DNA of 64,000 nt from Mycobacterium sp. DL592. GTDB lineage: Bacteria > Actinomycetota > Actinomycetes > Mycobacteriales > Mycobacteriaceae. The notes below the pieces were generated by a model that did no database searches, was not told where the DNA came from, and saw only the letters and a list, made by a program, of their open reading frames with translations. Below, piece by piece: positions 56,221 to 64,000 of the stretch. A program made the position numbers and the translations under genes. Every line of letters begins with the position of its first letter. Positions within the stretch are counted from its first letter, which is position 1. The stretch covers positions 2,291,301-2,355,300 of the forward strand of contig NZ_CP050192.1 of the NCBI RefSeq assembly GCF_011694515.1, in the 5' to 3' direction.

Positions 56221-56601
56221 TCAGGGGGCGCGCAGCTCCAGGCCGACGTTGCGGTGCGACCCGCCGCGCAGCTTGCTGAAGAAGTTGAAGACCTTGCCGA
56301 GCAGCCCGTAGCGGTTGCCGATGGCGCTGTAGACGGTTTCGATCTGGGAGTCGTCGAGCACGGTGGCGACCGCTTCCACAGTCTCACCGGTCACCTTGCC
56401 CCTGCGGTCGCAGACCGCCAGCGTCACCCGCGGGGTGTTGCGGATCCGCTTGACTTTCCACGAGTCGCGGCCGGTGATGACCAGGGCGCGATCTCCGTCG
56501 GGTGCGATCCAGATCGGGGTCGGCTTGGGCCGGCCGTCCTTGGTGAAGGTCGTCAGCGAGACGTACTGGGCCTTGATGACGTCCGCGAAAGTTGTAGCCA
56601 T
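56221..56601 (-). CDS. PPOX-class F420-dependent-type protein (Rv2061c-like)
   Basis: This 126-residue split beta-barrel protein belongs to the pyridoxamine-phosphate-oxidase class, of the F420-binding type. It begins MATTFADVIKAQYVSLTTFT, with GRPKPTPIWIAPDGDRALVI, SWKVKRIRNTPRVTLAVCDR and VFNFFSKLRGG. It resembles Rv2061c, which also precedes cobN. The ATG at 56601 is preferred because upstream sequence is a tandem repeat array; reading back from it gives low-complexity ERSDSGS peptides. Such enzymes reduce small molecules with F420H2, substrate unknown. Confidence 0.85.
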   Translation of the reverse strand: MATTFADVIKAQYVSLTTFTKDGRPKPTPIWIAPDGDRALVITGRDSWKVKRIRNTPRVTLAVCDRRGKVTGETVEAVATVLDDSQIETVYSAIGNRYGLLGKVFNFFSKLRGGSHRNVGLELRAP

Positions 56602-56612
56602 GGCCACAATGT

Positions 56613-56862
56613 AGCTTCCCGAGTCGCTCCGCTCCTGCCCACCGGATCCAGCTTCCCGAGTCGCTCCGCTCCCGCCCACCGGATCCAGCTTCCCGAGTCG
56701 CTCCGCTCCTGCCCACCGGATCCAGCTTCCCGAGTCGCTCCGCTCCTGCCCACCGGATCCAGCTTCCCGAGTCGCTCCGCTCCTGCCCACCGGATCCAGC
56801 TTCCCGAGTCGCTCCGCTCTCCCCCTAGCCTTCGGCCGGGCGGTACCCCCAGCCCACCGGAT
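56613..56862. repeat. 37-bp tandem repeat array, five copies plus an interrupted sixth
   Basis: The unit AGCTTCCCGAGTCGCTCCGC plus 17 more bases (ending CACCGGATCC) starts at 56613, 56650, 56687, 56724 and 56761. One copy carries a single base change. A sixth copy from 56798 is interrupted by about 30 bases before its CACCGGATC end. The array fills the gap between cobN and the PPOX gene. It lacks spacers, so it is not CRISPR; it resembles mycobacterial interspersed or VNTR repeats and its copy number may vary among strains. Confidence 0.95.
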
Positions 56863-59800
56863 CTAGCGCGCTTCGAGGTCGCCTTCGGTTTCCAGCAGCA
56901 CCTGGCGCAAACCCTGCAGAATCTGCGGATCGGGCTCGGCCCACATGCCGCGGCCGACCGCCTCCAGCAGCCGCTCCGACATGCTGTGCAGCGCCCACGG
57001 GTTGGACTCGTTCATGAACTTGCGGTTCTCCGGGTCCAGTACGTAGGACTCGGTGAGCTGCTCGTACATCCAGTCGGCCATCACCCCCGCGGTGGCGTCG
57101 TACCCGAACAGGTAGTCCACCGTCGCAGCCATCTCGAACGCGCCCTTGTAGCCGTGCTTACGCATCGCCGACATCCAGCGCGGATTGACCACGCGGGCAC
57201 GGAACACCCGGGTGGTCTCCTCCGACAGGGTGCGGGTCCGTACCGCATCGGGGCGGGTGTTGTCGCCGATGTAGGCCGCCGGTGCCGTGCCGGTCAGCGC
57301 CCGCACGGTGGCGACCATGCCACCGTGGTACTGGAAGTAGTCATCGGAATCGGCGATGTCGTGTTCGCGGGTGTCGGTGTTCTTGGCCGCCACCACGATC
57401 CGGCGGTACTGGGTCGACATGTCCTCGGCGGCCGGTCGGCCGTCGAGTTCGCGGCCATAGGCGAAACCGCCCCACGCGGTGTACACCTCGGCCAGGTCGG
57501 CATCGTCGCGCCAGTTGCGACTATCGATCAGCTGCAACAACCCCGCCCCGTAAGTGCCCGGCTTGGAGCCGAAAATCCTTGTGGTGGCGCGCCTTTCATC
57601 GCCATGCTCGGCGAGGTCTACCTGCGCGTGCGCGCGGACGAAGTTCTGCTCCACCGGCTCGTCGAGCGCGGCCACCAACCGCACCGCATCGTCGAGCATC
57701 GTCACGACGTGCGGGAACGCATCGCGGAAGAACCCGGAGATGCGCACCGTCACGTCGATGCGGGGCCTGCCCAGCTCGGCCAGCCCGATGGCCTCCAGGT
57801 TCACCACACGCCGGGATGCGTCGTCCCACACCGGCCGAACACCCAGCAGCGCAAGGACTTCGGCGATATCGTCACCGGAGGTCCGCATCGCCGAGGTACC
57901 CCACACCGACAACCCGACCGACCGCGGCCAGTCCCCGTAGTCGGACCGGTAGCGCTCGAGAAGCGAATCGGCCATCGCCACACCGGTTTCATAGGCCAGC
58001 CGCGACGGCACCGCCTTGGGGTCCACCGAGTAGAAGTTGCGTCCGGTCGGCAGCACGTTGATCAGGCCGCGCAGCGGTGAGCCGGAGGGGCCGGCCGGGA
58101 TGAACCGGCCGTCCAGTGCGCGAAGCACCTGGTCGATCTCGGCGGCCGTTCCCGCCAGCCGCGGCACCACCTCGGTGGCCGCGAACCGCAGGATCCGGGC
58201 CACGTCGGCGCTGTCGGTCAGCGTGTCGGCGATGCCCGCGTCCCAGCCGCTGGCCTGCAGCCGGGACAGCAGGTCGCGGGCCTGGTGTTCGGCCTCGTCG
58301 ACGGTGACCCGGTCGTCGCTGCCGTCCTCGGCCAGGCCAAGGGCCTGACGCAGCCCGGGCAGGTGCTGCTCGCCGGCGAACAGCTGGCGGGCCCGCAGGA
58401 TCGCCAGCACCAGGTCGAGTTCACCCTCGTCGTGCGGCGCGACACCCAGGATGTGCAGGCCGTCGCGGATCTGGACGTCCTTGATCTCGCAGAGCCAGCC
58501 GTCGACGTGCAGCAGCATGTCGTCGAAGGTGTCGTCGCCGGGCCGGTCGTCGAGTCCCAGATCGTGGTCCATCTTGGCCGCCCGCATCAGCGTCCAGATC
58601 TGCTGGCGGATCGCGGGCAGCTTGGCCGGGTCCAGCGCGGCGATGTTGGCGTGCTCGTCGAGGAGCTGTTCCAGGCGGGCGATGTCGCCGTAGGTTTCGG
58701 CACGGGCCATCGGCGGGATCAGGTGGTCGACGAGTGTGGCGTGCGCTCGCCGCTTGGCCTGGGTGCCCTCCCCGGGATCGTTGACCAGGAACGGGTAGAT
58801 CAGCGGCAGGTCGCCGAGCGCGGCGTCGGTGCCGCACGCCGCGGACATGCCGACGGTCTTACCGGGCAGCCATTCCAGGTTTCCGTGCTTGCCGAGGTGG
58901 ACCATGGCGTGCGCGCCGAACTCGTGGCGGAGCCAGAAGTAGGCGGCCAGGTAGTGGTGGCTGGGCGGCAGGTCCGGATCGTGGTAGATGGCGACCGGGT
59001 TCTCCCCGAATCCGCGCGGCGGCTGAACCAGGATCACGACGTTCTCGGATTGGATTGCGGCGACGACGATTTCGCCGTCGGGGTCGCGGCTGCGGTCGAC
59101 GAACAGCTCACCCGGCGGCGGCCCCCAGTGTTGCACCATCGCCTCGGTCAGCTCAGCCGGCAGCGCCGCGAACCACTCGCGGTAGCGGGCAGCGGGAACC
59201 CGGATCGGGTTGTCGGCGAGTTTGGCGTCGGTGAGCCAGTCGGGGTCCTGCCCGCCGCGTTCGATCAGCGCGTGCATCAGCGCGTCGCCGTCGCTTGCTT
59301 CCACGCCGGGGATGTCGCCGATGCGATAGCCGTTGTCGCGCAGCGCCTTCAGCAGTGCGACCGCACTGGCCGGGGTGTCCAGACCGACGGCGTTGCCGAT
59401 GCGGGAGTGTTTGGTCGGGTAGGCCGAGAACACCAGCGCCAGCCGCTTGTCCTGCGCGTCGACCCGGCGCAGCATGGCGTACTTGACGGCCAGCCCGGCC
59501 ACCCGCGCGCACCGCTCCGGGTCGGGCACATAAGAGATCAGCCCGTCGGTGTCGATCTCCTTGAACGAGAAAGGCACCGTAATGATGCGGCCGTCGAATT
59601 CGGGCACCGCCACCTGGGTGGCGACGTCCAGTGGGGACAGGCCGTCGTCATTGGCGGCCCAGCTGCTGCGCGAGCTCGTCAGGCACAGCCCTTGCAGGAT
59701 CGGGACATCCAGGGCGGCAAGGTGTTTGACGTCCCAGCTGCCGTCGTCTTCACCCGCGCCCGCCGTCGCGGGCCGCGCTCCCCCGGCGGCCAGCACCGTG

Positions 59801-60465
59801 ACGACCATCGCATCGGCGGTGGACAGCAGCTCGAGCAGTTCCGGCTCAGGAGTCCGCAGCGAGGTGCAGTACACCGGCAGCGGGCGCCCGCCGGCCTGCC
59901 TGATCGCCGTACACATCCCGCGGATGTAGGCGACGTTGCCCGCCAGCTGCTGGGCGCGGTAGTACAGCACCGCGATCGTGGGCCTCGGATCGTCGCCGCG
60001 CTCCAGCCCGCAGCCCTCGCATCCCTCGCACGGCGGATCGAGTACACCCCAGGACGGGGTCGGCGCGGGCGGGTTGAACCCGTAGCCCGTCATCAGCAGG
60101 GTGTCGGACAGGAACGCGTGCAGCTGCCGCAGGTTTTCCACACCGCCCTGCGCAAGGTAGATGTGGGTCTGCATGGCGATGCCGGCGGGCACGCTCGAGC
60201 GTTCCATCAGATCGGCGTCTGGCGCCTGCTCACCACTGACCACGATGGTCGGCACCCCGGCCGCGACGACGGTGTCGATGCCCTGCTGCCAGGACCGATA
60301 GCCGCCCAGAATCCGCACCACCACTGCATCGGCGCCGGCCAGCAGATCCTCGAGTTCGCCCTCGACCAGCCGCGACGGGTTCGCCCAGCGGTAGTTCGCG
60401 CCACTGCCCCGCGCGGTGATCAGGTCGGTGTCGGACGTCGACAGCAGCAAGACAGTGGGAGGCAC
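56863..60465 (-). CDS. cobN: Cobaltochelatase subunit CobN
   Basis: CobN inserts Co2+ into hydrogenobyrinic acid a,c-diamide in the aerobic cobalamin pathway. The 1200-residue length is close to M. tuberculosis CobN (1194). It shows [20 protein letters not shown] at the start, [20 protein letters not shown], the long central CobN/Mg-chelatase domain with [20 protein letters not shown] and [15 protein letters not shown], and C-terminal parts including [20 protein letters not shown]. Small partner subunits CobS and CobT are not in the window. A GTG start at 60465 is used. It is divergent from the dioxygenase gene. Confidence 0.95.
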   Translation of the reverse strand: MPPTVLLLSTSDTDLITARGSGANYRWANPSRLVEGELEDLLAGADAVVVRILGGYRSWQQGIDTVVAAGVPTIVVSGEQAPDADLMERSSVPAGIAMQTHIYLAQGGVENLRQLHAFLSDTLLMTGYGFNPPAPTPSWGVLDPPCEGCEGCGLERGDDPRPTIAVLYYRAQQLAGNVAYIRGMCTAIRQAGGRPLPVYCTSLRTPEPELLELLSTADAMVVTVLAAGGARPATAGAGEDDGSWDVKHLAALDVPILQGLCLTSSRSSWAANDDGLSPLDVATQVAVPEFDGRIITVPFSFKEIDTDGLISYVPDPERCARVAGLAVKYAMLRRVDAQDKRLALVFSAYPTKHSRIGNAVGLDTPASAVALLKALRDNGYRIGDIPGVEASDGDALMHALIERGGQDPDWLTDAKLADNPIRVPAARYREWFAALPAELTEAMVQHWGPPPGELFVDRSRDPDGEIVVAAIQSENVVILVQPPRGFGENPVAIYHDPDLPPSHHYLAAYFWLRHEFGAHAMVHLGKHGNLEWLPGKTVGMSAACGTDAALGDLPLIYPFLVNDPGEGTQAKRRAHATLVDHLIPPMARAETYGDIARLEQLLDEHANIAALDPAKLPAIRQQIWTLMRAAKMDHDLGLDDRPGDDTFDDMLLHVDGWLCEIKDVQIRDGLHILGVAPHDEGELDLVLAILRARQLFAGEQHLPGLRQALGLAEDGSDDRVTVDEAEHQARDLLSRLQASGWDAGIADTLTDSADVARILRFAATEVVPRLAGTAAEIDQVLRALDGRFIPAGPSGSPLRGLINVLPTGRNFYSVDPKAVPSRLAYETGVAMADSLLERYRSDYGDWPRSVGLSVWGTSAMRTSGDDIAEVLALLGVRPVWDDASRRVVNLEAIGLAELGRPRIDVTVRISGFFRDAFPHVVTMLDDAVRLVAALDEPVEQNFVRAHAQVDLAEHGDERRATTRIFGSKPGTYGAGLLQLIDSRNWRDDADLAEVYTAWGGFAYGRELDGRPAAEDMSTQYRRIVVAAKNTDTREHDIADSDDYFQYHGGMVATVRALTGTAPAAYIGDNTRPDAVRTRTLSEETTRVFRARVVNPRWMSAMRKHGYKGAFEMAATVDYLFGYDATAGVMADWMYEQLTESYVLDPENRKFMNESNPWALHSMSERLLEAVGRGMWAEPDPQILQGLRQVLLETEGDLEAR

Positions 60466-60473
60466 CCCCCATT

Positions 60474-60538
60474 CGTACCGTACGACCGCAGGTAGAGCCC
60501 ATTCGGATCGTGGCTAGCGCAATGGTGTACGGCCGTAC
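60474..60538. promoter_or_regulatory. Two GTAC palindromes between cobN and the dioxygenase gene
   Basis: CGTAC-C-GTACG (60474-60484) and the 12-base perfect palindrome GTACGGCCGTAC (60527-60538) lie in the 95-base divergent gap. Their shared GTAC half-sites suggest a common regulator of both directions. No cobalamin riboswitch is recognisable in this gap. Confidence 0.45.
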
Positions 60539-60560
60539 TCACGGCGCCGAGGATCACGTC

Positions 60561-61502
60561 ATGCCCACATCGATCGACGTTTCCAAGCTCGGCGCCAATA
60601 TCGGCGCGGTGATCTCCGGTGTCCGTCTCGGCGGCCAGCTCGACCCTGCGACCGTCGAAGGGATTCGCGCCGCGCTGCTGGAGCACAAGGTGATCTTCTT
60701 CCGCGACCAGCAGCACCTCGACGACGACGGGCAGGTCGCATTCGCCCGGCTGCTCGGGGTCCCCACGATCGCCCATCCCACGGTGACCTCCAGGGGTGAC
60801 ACCGTGCTGCCGATCGACTCCCGCTTCGGCACCGCCAACTCGTGGCATTCCGACGTGACCTTCGTCGACCGGTTGCCCAAGGCGTCGCTGCTGCGCGCGG
60901 TGACCCTGCCCACCTATGGCGGCAGCACGGTGTGGGCCTCCACCGAGGCCGCCTACGACCAGCTGCCCACGCCGCTGCGCGCGCTCGTCGAGAACCTGTG
61001 GGCCACCCACAGCAATGTCTACGACTACGCCGCCGACCGTCCCGAACTCGACGTCGAGCTCACCGACGACGTCAAGCAGTACCGCGACGAATTCGTCTCC
61101 GACTACTACGAGACCAATCACCCGGTGGTTCGGGTGCACCCCGAGACCGGGAAACGGGTGCTGCTCCTGGGTAACTTCGTGCGCGGATTCGTCGGACTGG
61201 GCAGTGCCGAGTCGGCCACCTTGTTCGCGCTGCTGCAGAACCGCATCACCCGGCTGGAGAACACCGTGCGGTGGACGTGGGCGGACGGCGATCTGGCGGT
61301 GTGGGACAACCGCGCCACTCAGCATTACGGCGTCGCCGATTACGACGGTCAGCCGCGTTATCTGCGCCGGGTGACCCTCGCCGGTGACATCCCGGTCGAC
61401 ATCCACGGCCAGTACAGCCAGTCGATCGCCGGGGACGCCTCGCACTACTCCGACGTGGTGGCCGCTGATGTGGCTGCCGCCCAGCCGGTTCCGGCCGGGT
61501 GA
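60561..61502 (+). CDS. Fe(II)/2-oxoglutarate dioxygenase, alkylsulfatase-like (Rv3406-type)
   Basis: This 313-residue TauD/TfdA enzyme closely resembles Rv3406, an alkylsulfatase. Shared blocks include [33 protein letters not shown], and [13 protein letters not shown]. The metal triad is H96 and D98 (NSWHSDVTF) with H255 (NRATQHYGV), and a 2OG-binding arginine lies in [10 protein letters not shown]. Such enzymes release sulfate from alkyl sulfates using O2 and 2-oxoglutarate. The ATG at 60561 has GAGGA seven bases upstream. It sits between cobN and cobG, where M. tuberculosis has the mazEF7 pair. With the ssu operon it suggests sulfur scavenging. Confidence 0.88.
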   Translation: MPTSIDVSKLGANIGAVISGVRLGGQLDPATVEGIRAALLEHKVIFFRDQQHLDDDGQVAFARLLGVPTIAHPTVTSRGDTVLPIDSRFGTANSWHSDVTFVDRLPKASLLRAVTLPTYGGSTVWASTEAAYDQLPTPLRALVENLWATHSNVYDYAADRPELDVELTDDVKQYRDEFVSDYYETNHPVVRVHPETGKRVLLLGNFVRGFVGLGSAESATLFALLQNRITRLENTVRWTWADGDLAVWDNRATQHYGVADYDGQPRYLRRVTLAGDIPVDIHGQYSQSIAGDASHYSDVVAADVAAAQPVPAG

Positions 61503-61534
61503 TCTTCGCGAGCTGACGCCCGTACGGTGGACGG

Positions 61535-62647
61535 GTGAGCAGAACGCGCGACGACGACGCCTGCCCGGGCGCGCTGCAGGTGTATCGGGCGGCGGACGGC
61601 GCGCTGGCGCGGTTGCGGGTGCCCGGCGGCATCATCACCCCCGCCCAACTGGAGGCGCTGGCCAATGCCGCCGTGAAGTACGGCAACGGCACCATCGAGC
61701 TGACGGTGCGCGGCAATCTGCAGCTGCGCGCGGTGCGCGACACCGAGGCGGTGGCCCAGGCGGCGGCTGCCGCGGGACTGCTGCCCTCACCCAGCCACGA
61801 GCGGGTGCGCAACATCCTGGCCTCCCCGCTGACCGGCCGGATCGGCGGCAAGACCGACGTGCGACCGTGGGTGGCCGACCTCGACCGCGGCATCCAGGCC
61901 GACCCACTACTGGCCGGGCTGCCCGGCCGGTTCATGTTCAGCATCGACGACGGCCGCGGTGACGTGTCGGGACAGCGCGCCGACGCGGGGGCCCATGTTC
62001 TGGACGACGGGGTCGCGTTGTTGCTGGCCGGGCAGGACACCGGGATCCGGCTCGGGGTCGACGAGGTGGTGGACGCCCTGTTGACTGTCGCCCGCCACTT
62101 CGTCGCGGTCCGCGGAAATGCTTGGCGGGTAAGCGAATTAGCTGACACATCTGCGCTGGTTGCAGGTTTCGCAGTGACCGCACCGGCCGGCACCACCTAT
62201 CCCCCGACTGTCGCGCCGCCGGTGGGCTGGATGGTGCAGGACGACGACCGAGTGGCGCTGGGCGCCGCTGTGCCGCTGGGTGTGCTGCAGGCCCGGCAGG
62301 CCCAGTTCGTGGCGGCGATCGACGCCCCGGTGGTGATCACGCCGTGGCGTTCCCTGCTGGTGTGTGACCTGTCCGAACCGATCGCCGACACCTCGCTGCG
62401 GGTGCTCGCCCCGCTGGGCTTGGTGTTCGACGCAAACTCGCCGTGGCTGACGGTCAGTGCCTGCGTCGGCAGCCCGGGCTGCGAGAAGTCGGCGGCCGAC
62501 GTCCGGGCCGAGGCCACCAGGGCGGTGGCCGAGCAGACTTCGCACGGGCATGTGCACTATGTGGGCTGCGAAAGAGCCTGCGGGAGTCCGCCGTCGGGCA
62601 CGGTGATGCTGGCCACGGGCAAGGGCTTCCAAGCCCTGAAACGCTAG
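61535..62647 (+). CDS. cobG: Precorrin-3B synthase
   Basis: CobG uses O2 and an iron-sulfur cluster to hydroxylate precorrin-3A and form the ring lactone in the aerobic pathway. The 370-residue protein resembles sulfite/nitrite reductases: an N-terminal ferredoxin-like repeat (DDACPGALQVYRAADGALAR, VKYGNGTIELTVRGNLQLRA) and a C-terminal 4Fe-4S motif in CVGSPGCEKSAADVRAEAT and HYVGCERACGSPPSG. It begins with GTG 33 bases after the dioxygenase gene. It is the first cob gene of this plus-strand run, with cobH and cobI after it. Confidence 0.92.
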   Translation: MSRTRDDDACPGALQVYRAADGALARLRVPGGIITPAQLEALANAAVKYGNGTIELTVRGNLQLRAVRDTEAVAQAAAAAGLLPSPSHERVRNILASPLTGRIGGKTDVRPWVADLDRGIQADPLLAGLPGRFMFSIDDGRGDVSGQRADAGAHVLDDGVALLLAGQDTGIRLGVDEVVDALLTVARHFVAVRGNAWRVSELADTSALVAGFAVTAPAGTTYPPTVAPPVGWMVQDDDRVALGAAVPLGVLQARQAQFVAAIDAPVVITPWRSLLVCDLSEPIADTSLRVLAPLGLVFDANSPWLTVSACVGSPGCEKSAADVRAEATRAVAEQTSHGHVHYVGCERACGSPPSGTVMLATGKGFQALKR

Positions 62648-62663
62648 GTCGTAGGGTGGGCAC

Positions 62664-63290
62664 GTGCTCGACTACACCCGCGACGCCGCCGAGATCTACC
62701 GGCAGTCGTTCGCGACGATCCGCGCCGAAGCCGACTTGGCGTCGTTCCCCGAGGATGTCGCGCGCGTCGTGGTCCGCCTGATCCACACCTGCGGGCAGGT
62801 GGACCTCACCGAGCACGTCGCGTTCACCGCCGGTGTCGTCGCCGCGACCCATGCCGCGCTGGCTGCCGGCGCCCCTATTCTGTGCGATTCGTCGATGGTG
62901 GCCGCCGGCATCACGGCGGCGCGACTGCCCGCGGGCAACGAGGTGGTGTCGCTGGTGGCCGACCCGCGCGCCCCGGAGCTGGCGAAGCGACGGGAGACCA
63001 CACGCTCGGCCGCCGGAGTGGAACTGTGGGCCGAGCGCCTCGGCGGGGCGGTGCTGGCCATCGGCAACGCCCCCACCGCCTTGTTCCGGCTGCTGGAGTT
63101 GATCGACGACGGTGTGGCGGCGCCCGTGTCTGTGCTCGGCGGACCGGTGGGGTTCGTCGGCTCGGCGCAGTCCAAGGACGAACTGATCGCACGCCCCCGC
63201 GGCATGGAGTATTTGGTGGTGCGGGGCCGCCGCGGCGGCAGCGCGATGGCCGCCGCGGCCGTCAATGCGATTGCGAGTGAACGCGAATGA
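62664..63290 (+). CDS. cobH: Precorrin-8X methylmutase
   Basis: CobH moves a methyl group from C-11 to C-12 of precorrin-8X to give hydrogenobyrinate. The 208-residue protein shows the catalytic His41 in [16 protein letters not shown]. It also shows [39 protein letters not shown] and the final [24 protein letters not shown] start at 62664 follows cobG by 16 bases. The stop overlaps the ATG of cobI as ATGA, so translation is coupled. Confidence 0.93.
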   Translation: MLDYTRDAAEIYRQSFATIRAEADLASFPEDVARVVVRLIHTCGQVDLTEHVAFTAGVVAATHAALAAGAPILCDSSMVAAGITAARLPAGNEVVSLVADPRAPELAKRRETTRSAAGVELWAERLGGAVLAIGNAPTALFRLLELIDDGVAAPVSVLGGPVGFVGSAQSKDELIARPRGMEYLVVRGRRGGSAMAAAAVNAIASERE

Positions 63291-64000
63291 GCCCGGCCGA
63301 GTCGACGATGCCGCCCGAGGAACGAGGGCGGAGGAGGAGCGAGGCGATCCGCCCGGCCGAGTCGACGATGCCGCCCGAGGAACGAGGGCGGAGGAGGAGC
63401 GAGGCGATCCGCCCGGCCGAGTCGACGATGCCGCCCGAGGAACGAGGGCGGAGGAGGAGCGAGGCGATCCGCACCGGAACGGTCTACGGCGTGGGCCTGG
63501 GCCCCGGCGATCCGGAACTGGTCACGGTCAAGGCGGCCCGCATCATCGGTGCGGCCGACGTCGTCGCCTACCACAGTGCCCGGCACGGCCGCAGCATCGC
63601 CCGCGGCATCGCCGAGCCCTACCTGCGACCGGGCCAGCTCGAAGAGCATCTCGTCTACCCGGTGACCACCGAGACCACCGACCACCCGGGCGGCTACAGC
63701 GGCGCCATGGAGGACTTCTACCGCGAGGCCGCCGAGCGGATCGCCGCCCACCTCGACGCCGGGCGCGACGTGGCCTTGCTCGCCGAGGGCGACCCGCTGT
63801 TCTACAGCTCCTACATGCACATGCACACCCGGCTCACGGCACGGTTCAAGGCGGTGATCATCCCCGGGGTGACGTCAGTCAGCGCCGCCTCGGCAGCGAT
63901 CGCCACACCGCTGGTGACCGGCGACGAAGTGCTCTCGGTGTTACCCGGCACGATGCCGGTGCGTGAGCTGGCCCGCCGGCTCGCCGACGCCGACGCCGCG
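63287..64000 (+). CDS. cobI: Precorrin-2 C20-methyltransferase, probably fused CobIJ, 3' end beyond window
   Basis: This frame has no stop before the window end, giving 238 visible codons. From the ATG at 63287, which overlaps the cobH stop, the first 62 residues hold three copies of a 20-residue repeat ([20 protein letters not shown]). The methyltransferase then starts with [20 protein letters not shown] and continues [20 protein letters not shown] and [19 protein letters not shown], typical of CobI. In M. tuberculosis CobI and CobJ are one protein, so more should lie beyond the window. Each repeat also carries an internal ATG; the third would give a normal-length N-terminus. Confidence 0.9.
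   Translation, partial: MSPAESTMPPEERGRRRSEAIRPAESTMPPEERGRRRSEAIRPAESTMPPEERGRRRSEAIRTGTVYGVGLGPGDPELVTVKAARIIGAADVVAYHSARHGRSIARGIAEPYLRPGQLEEHLVYPVTTETTDHPGGYSGAMEDFYREAAERIAAHLDAGRDVALLAEGDPLFYSSYMHMHTRLTARFKAVIIPGVTSVSAASAAIATPLVTGDEVLSVLPGTMPVRELARRLADADAA
63291..63470 (+). repeat. Three identical in-frame 60-bp tandem repeats at the cobI start
   Basis: Bases 63291-63350, 63351-63410 and 63411-63470 are identical copies of a 60-bp unit beginning GCCCGGCCGAGTCGACGATG and ending GAGCGAGGCGATCC. Since 60 is a multiple of three, changes in copy number keep cobI in frame. The core AGGAGCGAGGCGA is similar to AGGAGCGGAGCGA in the complement of the 37-bp array at 56613, suggesting related repeat elements. 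Confidence 0.95.

Noticed and set aside
56221..56790. Longer form of the PPOX gene starting in the tandem repeats
   Set aside because: The extra residues are the translated 37-bp repeat (ERSDSGS-type) with no family similarity; the ATG at 56601 gives the normal N-terminus.
56613..56862. Possible CRISPR array
   Set aside because: The repeats are directly adjacent with no unique spacers, and no cas genes are in the window.
58285..60495. Open frame of over 700 codons opposite cobN
   Set aside because: Antisense shadow of cobN; repetitive His/Arg/Gly/Asp composition and no start signal.
60466..60560. Cobalamin riboswitch ahead of cobN or the following gene
   Set aside because: The divergent gap is only 95 bases and shows no B12-box or the needed long fold, only short palindromes.
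63265..63966. Plus-strand frame across the 60-bp repeats giving [20 protein letters not shown] protein
   Set aside because: It is a shifted reading of the cobI start. The frame from 63287 continues into conserved CobI sequence and has no stop, so it is the real one.

Overview
The window is high-GC DNA whose gene content and order are those of a mycobacterium outside the tuberculosis complex, most likely a rapidly growing Mycolicibacterium. Diagnostic genes are PdtaR, RbpA, a CoaE with a C-terminal GrpB domain, a six-helix class III adenylate cyclase and CobN. Two blocks match the remembered M. tuberculosis gene order. Bases 1-45.6 kb correspond to Rv1631 down to Rv1615 in inverted order. Bases 50.7-64 kb correspond to Rv2049c up to Rv2066 in direct order. 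The two blocks meet in a 5 kb accessory stretch, so the window appears to span a chromosomal inversion endpoint.

Region 1 (1-11.5 kb): coaE (cut by the window edge), rpsA with a strong terminator, a PrsW-type membrane protease and polA. These are followed by an inserted LysR/flavin monooxygenase pair, a DUF35 plus thiolase-like pair, and two small conserved genes. Region 2 (11.5-17.7 kb): a complete branched-chain amino-acid type ABC operon (livKHMGF), pdtaR, and a tRNA with a CAA anticodon but a class I body. Region 3 (17.7-27.7 kb): a Tat-exported polysaccharide deacetylase; a divergent PucR/permease/ureohydrolase/nitrilase cluster that looks like guanidino-compound or nitrogen scavenging; the adenylate cyclase; and a polar amino-acid ABC transporter.

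Region 4 (27.7-45.6 kb): an HdeD-like membrane protein; the cytochrome bd operon cydABDC, preceded by a long inverted repeat, with cydD probably starting at CTG; a DUF4190 protein; a PG-lysyltransferase-like membrane protein; tesB, pyk, gltD, gltB; and two small membrane proteins. Region 5 (45.6-50.7 kb, the junction): several small accessory genes, three of them very short, and an ssuD-A-B-C sulfonate operon. One of the small genes is followed, in frame after a single TAA, by a glycine-zipper segment. Region 6 (50.7-64 kb): a small zinc-binding protein, rbpA with a GGAAC/CGTT-type promoter, separate ppm1 and lnt genes, an amidohydrolase, fxsA, a PPOX protein, a 37-bp tandem repeat array, cobN, an Rv3406-like dioxygenase, cobG, cobH, and the start of cobI. 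The cobI start carries three in-frame copies of a 60-bp repeat and runs off the right edge.

Functional themes are core informational genes (rpsA, polA, rbpA), respiration (cydABDC), ammonium assimilation and glycolysis (gltBD, pyk), nitrogen and sulfur scavenging, lipoprotein and glycolipid biogenesis (lnt, ppm1), and aerobic cobalamin synthesis. I found no CRISPR array, insertion sequence, prophage or recognisable defence system. The most unusual items are the glycine-zipper gene at the junction, the class I-shaped tRNA(CAA), and the tandem repeats, one set of them inside a cob gene.
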